Translations under genes and position numbers: made by a program
Notes under the pieces: generated by a model
What the model was told of the DNA's origin: nothing
The model's database searches: none
The model's input: only the letters and a program-made list of their open reading frames with translations
NCBI RefSeq assembly: GCF_009498275.1
Contig: NZ_CP045643.1
Span: 2,914,001 to 2,978,000 of the forward strand
DNA: 64,000 bases
Reading direction: 5' to 3'
Origin: Streptomyces fagopyri
GTDB lineage: Bacteria; Actinomycetota; Actinomycetes; Streptomycetales; Streptomycetaceae
Part shown: positions 34,430 through 42,275 of the stretch, piece by piece
Layout: every line of letters begins with the position of its first letter
Position numbering within the stretch: the first letter of the stretch is position 1

Positions 34430-36981
34430 GCGTCCAATCCAGGGAAGCACCTCCCAGGTTCCTCACCGACCCGCGCACGGTCATCGCGGAGGCCGTCGTC
34501 GCCACCGACGCCGGCATCGCACCCGAGACCGTCGCGCTGGAGATCGTCCGGGTCGCCGACACCCGGGCCAAGCAACGCCGCCTGGCCCGGGCCCTGGCCG
34601 AAGACCCAGAGCTGCTCTCCTCCGGCCGACCGGAAGGCCCACGGCAGGTCGAGGACCTCATCCGCGCCCTGCTGCCGCACGGCTCGACCAAACTCGTCCT
34701 GCCCCGCTGCGCCGGATGTGGGCAGCAAAAGCGACTATCCCGCACCAACGGCACACGCCGCATGTGTGCGTACTGCGGAGGAAAAACCGCCGGACAAGGA
34801 CAGCTGAGACTGCCCTGCAGCATCTGCGGCAAGTCCCTGAAGGTCGTGGGCTGGGACCGCGATGGCCGTCCCCGCTGCCAGCGGCACCGCCCGGGTCAGC
34901 AGGGCGAGGTGGAAGAGATCTGCTTGATCCTGCACAAAGCAGGAACCGGCCTGGACGCCACGATCCTGAAAGACCTCGTCACTCGGGCGCTGCCGCTGCC
35001 TTCGCAGCAGCGCAGTGTCCTGGTCGAGCTCATGCGCCGTCCCGGACTACTGACCGGTGAGGGCGCCCACGGCTCACCACGGGTGATCGCTCTGATCAAC
35101 GCCCTGCTCACCCAGCACGCGCAAGGCATCACCGCGCCCTCCTGCCCGTTCTGCCACCGTCGGGCCGAGCTGAAATATCGCCGTGACGAGCTCCGGTGCT
35201 GCCGCAACTGCTACGACGAGGCCCGGATGGAATCCTGCTCGGACTGCGGACGGCCTACCAGGGTCAACCGCCGCACCCCCGAGGGGGGACCGTTGTGTTG
35301 TTCCTGCGCCCGCCGCGATCCTGTCGATCACGAGTTATGCGCCGGCTGCGGACGCCTCGCCCTCGCCCGGCACGACACGGAGGGCAAGCCCTGGTGCAAG
35401 CGGTGCTGGCGCGACCCGCTGGCCGTCTGCTCGGTCTGCGGAATCCTCAAACCCTGCCACTTCGCCGGCACTGACGCACCCCGCTGTCCGGCCTGCACGG
35501 CCCGGCGGAACACGGCACCGTGCTCACTCTGCGGCGACGACCGCGCGGTCTGGGCCCGTGCGGCGAACGGCGGTCCGCTCTGTGAGCGGTGCAGCCGCCG
35601 CAGAGAGCCCTGCGCGCAGTGCAGTCACACCCGGCCCGTCAACAGCCGCGGCCCTGACGGAGGCGCCCTCTGCAAAGTCTGTTATCCCAAGCACCCGATC
35701 TCGTTTCGCGAGTGCTCCCGGTGCGGCAGCCATGAACGCCTGCACCACCACGGGATATGTCCGGCCTGCGCCGCCGACCGCCAGCTGCGCGCGCTACTCA
35801 CCGGTTCGGACGGCATACTGCGGACACCGCTAGAACAGGTGGCCGCCGCCCTCGCGGCCTCGCCGCCCTCATCCCTGCTGCTCTGGCTGGGCAGGCCGGG
35901 CACACAGCAACTTCTTGGCATCCTGGCCTCCGGCGCCGGGCCCGTCACTCACGCGGTCATCGACCAGCTGCCCCGGTCGAAGTCGATCTTCTACCTTCGG
36001 GCCGCTCTGGTCGCGCACGACGTCCTGCCCGCCCGCGACGAATACCTCGCGATGTTCGAGCACTGGCTCCCGCGCACCTTGGAAGAGATACCGGATCCCG
36101 AAGAGCGAGCGATCGTCAAGCGTTACGGGACCTGGTTTCACCTGCGCAATCTACGGCGTCGCGCCCGCCGTCGCCCGCTCACCCAGGGACAACTCACCAC
36201 CGCCCGCACTGACATCCGGGCGGCTATGCGCCTGCTGAGCTGGCTCCACGAACACGGCATGAGCCTGGCCACCTGCACGCAGGCCGACATCGACGTCTGG
36301 CTGAGCGGCGGGCAGAAGGGCCGCACCGTCATCCGCAACTTCATGATCTGGTGCTCAGCCCGCGGCTACTGCTGCCGCTTCGAAATCCCGACCCACACCA
36401 CGACTCGCGGCCAGGAAGTGCTCCCCGAAGCCGACCAGCGGTGGACCATCAGCAAACGCCTCTTGACCGACACCTCCCTGGACACGGTGGACCGGGTCGC
36501 CGGCTGCCTCGTCGTCCTCTACGGACAACGCATCAGCCGCATCGCCGGGCTGACCACGGATCAGGTTAAGGAGACATCTGCCGGCCTGACCCTCATTCTC
36601 GGCTCCGCGCCCCTAAATGTCCCCGAACCGCTCGCCGCCCTGATCCGGGAACTCGTACGCAGACGCCGCGGCCACGCCGCCCTCGGCCACACCGACGCCC
36701 ACCCCTGGCTCTTCCCCGGCGCCCGCGCGGGCCGCCCGATGAGCGCAGAGCACCTCGGCACTCGGCTCAACCGGATCGGACTCCGCGGCCGCGCCGGCCG
36801 CAACAGCGCCCTCTTGGACCTCGCCGCCGAACTGCCCGCCGTCGTCCTCAGCAACCTGCTCGGCATCCACGTCGAAACCGCCACCGCTTGGGCCGCCGAA
36901 GCGGGCAACATCCGCCCCGGCTACGCAGCCGAACTCGCCCGCCGGGCGCGCGAACACCCTGCGCACTCCCCGCCTCCCTGA
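34426..36981 (+). CDS. large zinc-ribbon protein with degenerate tyrosine recombinase domain (TnpB-like)
   Basis: 851 residues. After a helical N terminus come nine CxxC...CxxC/H blocks at about residues 95-117, 131-154, 240-262, 271-294, 305-327, 335-357, 366-389, 396-419 and 430-448, spaced like tandem zinc ribbons. The C-terminal third looks like a tyrosine recombinase: SAM-like part near 590-650, Arg702 in LYGQRISRIAGLTTDQV, then R792 and Tyr833 in NIRPGYAAEL. The HxxR motif is replaced by RNSALLDLA, so strand cleavage by this protein is doubtful. Translation is coupled to the HTH gene. Likely a partner that binds the element ends. The function is inferred. Confidence 0.8.
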   Translation: MSVQSREAPPRFLTDPRTVIAEAVVATDAGIAPETVALEIVRVADTRAKQRRLARALAEDPELLSSGRPEGPRQVEDLIRALLPHGSTKLVLPRCAGCGQQKRLSRTNGTRRMCAYCGGKTAGQGQLRLPCSICGKSLKVVGWDRDGRPRCQRHRPGQQGEVEEICLILHKAGTGLDATILKDLVTRALPLPSQQRSVLVELMRRPGLLTGEGAHGSPRVIALINALLTQHAQGITAPSCPFCHRRAELKYRRDELRCCRNCYDEARMESCSDCGRPTRVNRRTPEGGPLCCSCARRDPVDHELCAGCGRLALARHDTEGKPWCKRCWRDPLAVCSVCGILKPCHFAGTDAPRCPACTARRNTAPCSLCGDDRAVWARAANGGPLCERCSRRREPCAQCSHTRPVNSRGPDGGALCKVCYPKHPISFRECSRCGSHERLHHHGICPACAADRQLRALLTGSDGILRTPLEQVAAALAASPPSSLLLWLGRPGTQQLLGILASGAGPVTHAVIDQLPRSKSIFYLRAALVAHDVLPARDEYLAMFEHWLPRTLEEIPDPEERAIVKRYGTWFHLRNLRRRARRRPLTQGQLTTARTDIRAAMRLLSWLHEHGMSLATCTQADIDVWLSGGQKGRTVIRNFMIWCSARGYCCRFEIPTHTTTRGQEVLPEADQRWTISKRLLTDTSLDTVDRVAGCLVVLYGQRISRIAGLTTDQVKETSAGLTLILGSAPLNVPEPLAALIRELVRRRRGHAALGHTDAHPWLFPGARAGRPMSAEHLGTRLNRIGLRGRAGRNSALLDLAAELPAVVLSNLLGIHVETATAWAAEAGNIRPGYAAELARRAREHPAHSPPP

Positions 36982-36986
36982 AAAGG

Positions 36987-37035
36987 TTGCGCCTGCGACA
37001 ATGATTACTTTATGTTGTCCCCGGGACAACCTTTT
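36987..37035 (+). promoter_or_regulatory. promoter embedded in paired operator-like palindromes of the HTH-kinase gene
   Basis: Predicted -35 TTGCGC (36987-36992) and -10 TTATGT (37010-37015) are 17 bp apart. Two related 15-mers with TTG...CAA ends, TTGCGCCTGCGACAA (36987-37001) and TTGTCCCCGGGACAA (37015-37029), cover the -35 and the expected start site; eleven of 15 positions agree. The second lies in a palindrome GTTGTCC-CCG-GGACAAC, and an outer repeat AAAAGGTTG/CAACCTTTT (36981-36989, 37027-37035) encloses all. Autorepression by the kinase's own HTH domain would fit. Confidence 0.68.
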
Positions 37036-37047
37036 CAGGAGGTGCTG

Positions 37048-38613
37048 ATGGCACGCTTGGGTGGCGTGAGCGAAGTGGCAGGTCTTCTCGGTATCAGCCG
37101 ACAGCGGATCGCCACCTTGCGCGACAAGGGGACGTTCCCGGATCCGGTCGCCGAGATCGCACTCGGCCCGATCTGGGACCTGGATGAAGTGGAGGCCTGG
37201 ATCGGTTCGGGTCTGCGCCGCACAACTGCGGGACGCCCGAGTGCCGCGGAAGCCCGCCGCATTCTGGGCAACCGCTTCACGCTGGAGGAACCCCCCGTCG
37301 GCAGCGGCGGATTCGCAGATGTCTATAGGGCCACAGACACCAAGACGGGCAACCTCGTGGCTGTGAAGGTCCTGCGGGACGTCGAGAACATCGAGGAGGA
37401 GGCCGCGCGTCGGTTCGTGCGTGAGCTGCGGCTCCTCAGCGAGAAGCTCTCGCACCCGAACGTCATCCCCGTCATCACCCACGGGGACTGCACGGAGACT
37501 TCCGAGATTTGGTACGCGATGCCGCTCGCGCGGGGCAACCTCCACGACGTCGCGGGACAGTTCAAGGACAACCTGCCAGCAATCGCGGACGTGATGCGCC
37601 AGATCTGCGCCGGCCTGACCTATGTCCACCAGGCGAAGGTGCTACACCGGGATCTCAAGCCGGCGAACGTTCTGCGGACCGCCGAGGGCGGGTGGGCGAT
37701 CAGCGACTTCGGTCTGGCCCGCGAAGCCGAGCGCCAGTCCGAGGCCCTCACCTCCACCCTCGCCCAGGGCCTGGGAACCTACGTCTATTCCGCCCCCGAG
37801 CAGTGGAAGAAGCCGAAGGACGCGGACGAACGGGCCGACGTCTTCTCTCTGGGAAAGATCCTCCAGCACCTCGTCACCGGGGAACTACCGCTGTCGGACG
37901 ACGACATCCCCAACGGTCCGCTCCGCCCCGTGATCCTGCGTGCGACAGCCAGGCACGCGAACCGCTACCGCACACCGAGCGACCTCCTGAACGCGATCGA
38001 GAAGGCAATGGAGGCCGACAAGATCACCTGGCAGGCCCCGAGCGACATCGCGGACATCCTGACCTCTCGGCTCGCCGCCAAGGATGCCGACCCCATCGCG
38101 GTCGACGAGTTCCTCGGCTGGGCCCAGCGAGTCGACGCAGATGACCTGCTCGCCCAGAAAGAAGTCATGCGCGTGTTGGGCGCCATGTCGGCCGAGACGA
38201 TCCAGCTCTGCTGGCAGACGGACAGCGCCGCCTTCATCGCCATCTTCGCCAACTTCTGCACGACCGTGAACGCCTCCACGTTCCCGTTCGAGTACTGCGA
38301 CGTCATCGCCGACTTCGCCAGGCGCGCGGTGCGCACTACCAGCGACGCCACCGTCCTCAGGCTGACCGTCCAGACGCTCCCGGAGTTGGGGCACTACCAC
38401 AACCGTTGGCACGTCCGGGATGTACTCACCGGCATCCTGCAGCCCATCCGCGACGCCGAAACCGCACTCGTGGCGCTCGAAGGCATCCAGACAGCCGTGC
38501 CGGCAGACGTCGCCTGGTCCATAAACGACTTCGTCCAGCGCTCGCTACACCCACTCCTCCGGGAAGGTATCCGGGAGATCAAAAAGAAGGCGCCCGAAGT
38601 CCTGGCCTCCTGA
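37048..38613 (+). CDS. HTH (AlpA/MerR-like)-Ser/Thr protein kinase fusion
   Basis: 521 residues. Residues 1-55 form a small winged-helix/excisionase-like HTH (VSEVAGLLGISRQRIATLRDKG then FPDPVAEI and WDLDEVEAWIG). A Hanks-type kinase follows: glycine loop VGSGGFADVY (about 84-93), Lys107 in AVKVL, HRDLKPANV (200-208), DFG (220-222), APEQW (250). All catalytic residues are present. About 180 further helical residues complete it; no membrane helix, unlike PknB-type kinases. ATG 37048 with CAGGAGGTG upstream is chosen over the first ATG of the frame. A DNA-bound, phosphorylation-controlled regulator or a defence kinase are both possible. Confidence 0.87.
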   Translation: MARLGGVSEVAGLLGISRQRIATLRDKGTFPDPVAEIALGPIWDLDEVEAWIGSGLRRTTAGRPSAAEARRILGNRFTLEEPPVGSGGFADVYRATDTKTGNLVAVKVLRDVENIEEEAARRFVRELRLLSEKLSHPNVIPVITHGDCTETSEIWYAMPLARGNLHDVAGQFKDNLPAIADVMRQICAGLTYVHQAKVLHRDLKPANVLRTAEGGWAISDFGLAREAERQSEALTSTLAQGLGTYVYSAPEQWKKPKDADERADVFSLGKILQHLVTGELPLSDDDIPNGPLRPVILRATARHANRYRTPSDLLNAIEKAMEADKITWQAPSDIADILTSRLAAKDADPIAVDEFLGWAQRVDADDLLAQKEVMRVLGAMSAETIQLCWQTDSAAFIAIFANFCTTVNASTFPFEYCDVIADFARRAVRTTSDATVLRLTVQTLPELGHYHNRWHVRDVLTGILQPIRDAETALVALEGIQTAVPADVAWSINDFVQRSLHPLLREGIREIKKKAPEVLAS

Positions 38614-38616
38614 CCC

Positions 38617-38665
38617 CCTCAGCCCGATGATGGCCCCGTTCGCATGGGCCATCATCGGGCTGAGG
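38617..38665 (+). terminator. 20-bp perfect hairpin after the HTH-kinase gene
   Basis: Arms 38617-38636 and 38646-38665 are fully complementary with a nine-base loop, starting three bases past the kinase stop. One of the longest perfect stems in the window; no T-tract. Confidence 0.9.
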
Positions 38666-39069
38666 CAATCCGAGCACCTTCCGGATGAGGTGAACCCGAA
38701 GCATTTGCGCTGCTGAAGTGCCCCTGAAGGCCAACGGAAGCAATTAGAGCGAATCGATAGTGACTTGCGTCACTACCGCGACGGCTTCTCCTGCGAGATC
38801 GACCTATGAAGTAGTTAGTCGAGCTCATCACGCACCGCGTGCTACTCGATCCGCAGGGGGCCCGCCGCGCTCCGCCAAGAAACCGGCGGGCCTCCCCTTG
38901 CCGTTCCCTCTGTGACGCACCCCACAATTCTCCGGGGTTGCATTGCATTGCCCGCTCACACTGCGCAATGATCCCATCACACCGGCCACACGGCCGAACG
39001 CGGACACATCCCGATCTTGGCGGAGCGGGGCTCTGTGACCGTGACGATGCGGATCGAAGAGAGAACACC
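38666..39069. other. gene-free stretch of element 1 with an inverted repeat
   Basis: About 400 bp of lower G+C than the surroundings and without a convincing gene. A 7-bp inverted repeat TAGTGAC-TTGC-GTCACTA at 38760-38777 is operator-like. A TTGCATTGCCCG stretch near 38939 could contain a -35 for the small gene at 39070. The stretch may hold the promoter and control sites of the last two cargo genes or an untranslated RNA. Confidence 0.5.
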
Positions 39070-39240
39070 ATGGCGGCATGCGTGCTGCCCGGGGACACCC
39101 CCTGGGAAAAACCACACCCTCAGACCTGGGTGGTGGTCATCGTGATCATCCTGGTTCAGAGTGGCCACCTCACCGCTGACCAGGCTCTGGAACTGCTCAC
39201 CCTGCTGGGTGCTCTGTTCCACACGGACCGCGAGCAGTAG
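39070..39240 (+). CDS. 56-residue protein with one hydrophobic helix
   Basis: Begins MAACVLPGDTPWEKPHPQ and continues into a hydrophobic helix (TWVVVIVIILVQ, about residues 19-30), then HLTADQALELLTLLGALFHTD. The ATG is preceded by GAAGAGAG. A short membrane-associated or amphipathic protein; no known family recognised. It lies 11 bp before the sigma-like gene, so both are probably one transcript, and it might be a membrane partner of that protein. Confidence 0.6.
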   Translation: MAACVLPGDTPWEKPHPQTWVVVIVIILVQSGHLTADQALELLTLLGALFHTDREQ

Positions 39241-39251
39241 TTCCCTAGGCA

Positions 39252-40007
39252 GTGCAGCGTTCCACCAAAGCAGATCGCGCCGGCGGCGACAACCCGTCGC
39301 CGGCGCTTTCCGCTGCCCAGGAACTCTCACCTGCCGAAGAGTCTGCCCGACTCGCCGCCGACGCCCAGATCGTCGACATCCTCCGCGCGGAAGGCTTCAC
39401 GGGACCGCGATGGGGGGTCGTCGAGGAACGTCTCATGCACTACGGGTGGTCGGTGCTCATGAAGTGGGTGCAGGACGGCCAGATCTTCGAAGAGTGCAGC
39501 AAGATCAACCGAGGCCTTCGCGCCGACGAAACAGTCCGCAGCATCCTGCGGGACAACCGGGAAGCGCGCAGCGACCTCGTGACGGACACCGTGATCGCCG
39601 CGTCGGACAGCTTTCGCGAAAGCCTCATGATCGGTCGCTGGGAACCAGGCACTTCCAGCCTCACTACGTACTTCACCGGCGCCTGCATCAGGAGCTTCCC
39701 GAACAGCTACCGACGCTGGAGCAAGTCGCTCGAGAACCGTGACCTGCTCCTTTTCGACGATGCGGAACTCGTCACTGTCCTGGACAGGGACTTCGCCCTG
39801 GGTGATCCGGATCCGGCGGCGGCCGTCATCGCCAAGGAGAGTGAGCAGAGCATCATCGCCACCTTGCCCACGAACCTCCGCAAGATCGCAGAACTGCGCG
39901 CGCTCGGCTACATGAACACCGAGATCGCAAAGATCCTGAACCTGTCCGTCGACACGGTCGAGACCCGGCTCGCCCGCGAACGCAAGCGGCGCAAACGACG
40001 CCGCTAA
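39252..40007 (+). CDS. sigma-70-like protein (divergent ECF type) at the right end of element 1
   Basis: 251 residues. The C-terminal 60 residues are a clear sigma region 4: IIATLPTNLRKIAELRALGYM and NTEIAKILNLSVDTVETRLARERKRRKRRR (split). The central part (LMHYGWSVLMKWVQDGQIFEE; WEPGTSSLTTYFTGACIRSF) resembles region 2 but is divergent. GTG start 39252 stands 11 bp after the small gene. The stop is 40 bp from the yifB junction. It could direct transcription of element genes; a pure regulator is possible. Confidence 0.78.
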   Translation: MQRSTKADRAGGDNPSPALSAAQELSPAEESARLAADAQIVDILRAEGFTGPRWGVVEERLMHYGWSVLMKWVQDGQIFEECSKINRGLRADETVRSILRDNREARSDLVTDTVIAASDSFRESLMIGRWEPGTSSLTTYFTGACIRSFPNSYRRWSKSLENRDLLLFDDAELVTVLDRDFALGDPDPAAAVIAKESEQSIIATLPTNLRKIAELRALGYMNTEIAKILNLSVDTVETRLARERKRRKRRR

Positions 40008-40046
40008 CTCTCATTCCTCAAGTTCCAATAGCCGGGCTTACCGATA

Positions 40047-40502
40047 CCCGCCGCGGCGACCTCCACGGCGGTGCGCGCGGAGCGCTGGCCCACGACGTCG
40101 GCGAGGTCATGACCCTGGTCGTGCTGGGCGCCGTGCATGCCGGTGGCCGCGCCGGTGCCCGGCATGCGCAGGCCGGCCATCAGGGGCTGGGGCCGGCCCG
40201 CTTCGTCGGGGTCCTCCTCGGGGACCGGTTCGTCGGTGAGCATGGCGATCAGCTGTGCGAGGCTGCGCACGCCGAGCACGGAGATCCCCGGCACCAGTGA
40301 GGCCTCGGCCGCCGCGCACTCGGGTACCACCACCTGTTCGTATCCGGCGTCCGCGGCGGCGAGGACCGCGGGCAGTACTCCTCGCACCGGCCGGACGCGC
40401 CCGTCGAGCCCCAGCTCGCCGATCATGACGATGTCGGAGAGCACCCGGGGGTCGATCCGCTCCGCCGCGCCCAGGACGGCGCAGGCGACTGCGAGGTCGA
40501 AT
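40047..40502 (-). pseudogene. yifB: yifB (comM), internal fragment between the two insertions
   Basis: Reads FDLAVACAVLGAAERIDPRVL, then GELGLDGRVRPVRGVLPAVL, CAAAEASLVPGISVLGVRSL and GHDLADVVGQRSARTAVEVAAAG, the part of YifB between its N-terminal Lon-like domain and Walker A. At about 40046 it runs into element 1 and stops within 14 codons (40004); at about 40502 it is cut on the N-terminal side by element 2, where the usual GGSG before FDLA is replaced. The first roughly 95 codons should lie beyond the window. Confidence 0.93.
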
Positions 40503-40531
40503 GCTGCTCTGAGACTCTTCTAACGCAAGAC

Positions 40532-40565
40532 GGCCCCCGACGGTGTTAGCGCACCGGCGAGGGCC
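40532..40565. other. interrupted hairpin at the left end of element 2
   Basis: Two stems, GGCCC/GGGCC (40532-40536 with 40561-40565) and CGGTG/CACCG (40541-40545 with 40552-40556), enclose the loop TTAGCG. It lies 30 bp inside the yifB junction and before the first element gene. Terminator against chromosomal transcription or part of the attachment site are both possible. Confidence 0.55.
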
Positions 40566-40599
40566 TGACGGATTTACCTGAGCAACCAGGAGACCCGCT

Positions 40600-41085
40600 G
40601 TGCTTCAGCTTCTCATGTCCCCCCGCACCGCCCGTACCGTCCGCCGCCTGATCGGCACCGTCGCCGACGCCGTCCGCTCGGTCATCGCCCCCGCCGCCCT
40701 CGCCACCGAGCAGGAGCAGCCGGCCGTCGAGACCGTCCCGGATCCGGCCGACGTCCTCACCGCTGACGAACTCCCCACCGTCGAGACCATCGAGGCCGCG
40801 GCCAAGGAGTACGAGCGCGCCGCCGACCAGGCCCGCCGCGCCGACCGTGGGAAGCGCGCAGCGAAGAAGGTCCTCGACAAGCTGCCCGCCGGCATCTACG
40901 GCGGATGGAAGATCTTCCGCACCCCGTCCTCGCGGCAGACCCCGGACCTCGCGGAGATCACCCGCATCTTCAAGGAGAACGGTCTCGGTCCCGTCCCGAT
41001 GAAGGCCTGCGCCCCGAGTCTCAAGGTCGAGGCCGTCGACATCGCCCCGGTCTCCGTCGAGGTCCTCGCGACGGTGGCCGCGTGA
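40600..41085 (+). CDS. hypothetical protein, first gene of the transfer operon
   Basis: 161 residues. A helical, Ala/Glu/Arg-rich middle (ETIEAAAKEYERAADQARRA) is followed by a more conserved-looking part: LPAGIYGGWKIFRTPSSRQT then LAEITRIFKENGLGPVPMKA. GTG start with AGGAGA upstream. It opens a run of tightly packed plus-strand genes that ends in the FtsK-like gene. No known family recognised; small proteins of this look occur in Streptomyces mobile elements. Confidence 0.7.
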   Translation: MLQLLMSPRTARTVRRLIGTVADAVRSVIAPAALATEQEQPAVETVPDPADVLTADELPTVETIEAAAKEYERAADQARRADRGKRAAKKVLDKLPAGIYGGWKIFRTPSSRQTPDLAEITRIFKENGLGPVPMKACAPSLKVEAVDIAPVSVEVLATVAA

Positions 41086-41219
41086 TGGAGCGCACCCCGA
41101 AGGCGGCCCGCGCTGAGCGGGCCGCCCGCCCGGCCCCGTCGCCCCGCACCGGCGACTCCGACCCGGACATGAACGAAGCACTCCGCCGCGTCCGCGCCGA
41201 GCAGGGGGCCCGCCGATGA
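41085..41219 (+). CDS. 44-residue basic hypothetical protein
   Basis: Starts at ATG 41085 sharing one base with the previous stop and overlaps the next gene by four bases. Sequence is Arg/Ala/Pro-rich (MERTPKAARAERAARPAPSP) with a helical end DMNEALRRVRAEQGARR. The tight packing on both sides is the main support for it being real. Function unknown. Confidence 0.55.
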   Translation: MERTPKAARAERAARPAPSPRTGDSDPDMNEALRRVRAEQGARR

Positions 41220-41710
41220 CCAGCATCCGTGAGCCCCTGCATGGGGCCGAGGCCGACGCGGTCCGCGAGCAGCTGCGCGAGCCGAGCAACCTCACGATCT
41301 CCGTGAACGTGGCCCGGCTGCTCCTCGCGCAGCACGAGCAGGTGGACCACCGCGACCTGTACGCGGTGAACCGCGCCCACGGTGCACTCGCCGAGGCGCT
41401 CCGCCTGGTCCTCCGCGCGGTCGACGCCGAGGTTCCCCGATCGGGGAAGCTGAGCGACCTCGGAGAACGCTGCCCGGCCGCGCAGGCAGACGACCCGAGC
41501 CCGTGCGACGGACCGCCCATCGTCACCGTGTACGCGCCGCGCGGAGAAGGTGCCGACGGCTGCGGACACCACGCCGCGCAGCTGCTCGCCGCCACCAACA
41601 ACACGCACCCCGTCGCCCTGCCCGACGCACCCGTCGGCGCGGCCTCCGAGGTCTTCAAGGCCGCAGCCTCGCTCCGCTACTTCGCCGCGCACCAGGGCGA
41701 TGGCCGATGA
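41216..41710 (+). CDS. hypothetical protein of the transfer operon
   Basis: 164 residues, overlapping the genes before and after by four bases each. It has a helical N-terminal half (ISVNVARLLLAQHEQVDHRDL) and a Cys/His-containing part (ERCPAAQ; DGCGHHAAQLLAA). No family recognised. Coupled translation suggests a role with the neighbouring small proteins. Confidence 0.68.
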   Translation: MTSIREPLHGAEADAVREQLREPSNLTISVNVARLLLAQHEQVDHRDLYAVNRAHGALAEALRLVLRAVDAEVPRSGKLSDLGERCPAAQADDPSPCDGPPIVTVYAPRGEGADGCGHHAAQLLAATNNTHPVALPDAPVGAASEVFKAAASLRYFAAHQGDGR

Positions 41711-42084
41711 CCGGGGCGCGCACCGTCACCCTGGCCACCGCCGACCGCGGCGACGTGACCCTTCCCGAGCCCGCATGGTGCTCCGGACACACGCATCACG
41801 ACCCGCTCACCCTGGCCGCCGACCTGGTCCACTCCGGCCCGGAGACCAGCCTCGCCTTCCGGAACACGGAGCTGTTCGCCGCGGGCTTGGTCCAGCATCC
41901 GCGGGCCGCTATCGACGCCACCCCTGAGCTCGGTAGCCGCGCGACCGGCGTCTCCGTCTACCCGCTCGGCGAGACCCTCGGCCCGATCACCCTCTACGAA
42001 CTCGCCGCAGCCCTCGACGGCTACGCCGACCGGCTCCGCGACCTCGCCGACCAACTCGCCGCGCTCACCCGGAACACCGGGTGA
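41707..42084 (+). CDS. DUF6907-like hypothetical protein
   Basis: 125 residues. The segment LPEPAWCSGHTHHDPLTLAADL followed by a strand-rich stretch and a C-terminal helix (LDGYADRLRDLADQLAAL) is the pattern of a small protein family common in Streptomyces chromosomes and mobile elements, which I recall as DUF6907. The Cys-His-His-His cluster may bind metal. Overlaps both neighbours by four bases. Confidence 0.7.
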   Translation: MTGARTVTLATADRGDVTLPEPAWCSGHTHHDPLTLAADLVHSGPETSLAFRNTELFAAGLVQHPRAAIDATPELGSRATGVSVYPLGETLGPITLYELAAALDGYADRLRDLADQLAALTRNTG

Positions 42085-42275
42085 AGCGCAGCACCGTACG
42101 CCGGCCGACCGAGACCGCCGCCATCCGCGCGGCCGCCCGGTCGGCCCGGCCCCTCCCCTCTGTACCTGCCTTGATGGCCGCGCTCCTCGATGCGAACGAG
42201 CGCCGCGACCGTGAAGGCGTCCAACTGGCCGCGCACCGTGTGGTGCGGGCCTCCGCCCCGGAGGTGGGCGAATGA
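42081..42275 (+). CDS. 64-residue hypothetical protein
   Basis: GTG start within the four-base overlap with the gene before, stop overlapping the next gene by four bases. A basic N terminus (MKRSTVRRPTETAAIRAAARS) precedes a helix (PALMAALLDANERRDREGVQL). Function unknown; kept because of coupling and normal codon use. Confidence 0.58.
   Translation: MKRSTVRRPTETAAIRAAARSARPLPSVPALMAALLDANERRDREGVQLAAHRVVRASAPEVGE

Larger units (their letters stand above)
32803..40046. mobile_element. element 1: Tn554-like site-specific element in yifB, about 7.2 kb
   Basis: The two yifB pieces resume on either side of this interval: the C-terminal piece begins at the GGA-CAC-CAC codons (32802) and the internal piece ends at GTC-GCC-GCG-GCG-GGT (about 40046). 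No target duplication and no long direct repeat is visible at the ends. Contents: tyrosine recombinase, small HTH protein, large zinc-ribbon recombinase-like protein, HTH-kinase, small hydrophobic protein, sigma-like protein, all on the plus strand. Three recombination genes of about 371, 115 and 851 residues recall TnpA, TnpC and TnpB of Tn554, which also inserts site-specifically without target duplication. Exact ends are uncertain by a few bases. Confidence 0.88.

Noticed and set aside
38652..39098. 148-residue minus-strand gene in the empty part of element 1
   Set aside because: It begins inside the start region of the small plus-strand gene, runs across the hairpin and has no motif or ribosome site.
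32803..40046. Insertion of element 1 at a tRNA gene
   Set aside because: Neither junction holds tRNA-like sequence; both sides read directly into yifB codons.
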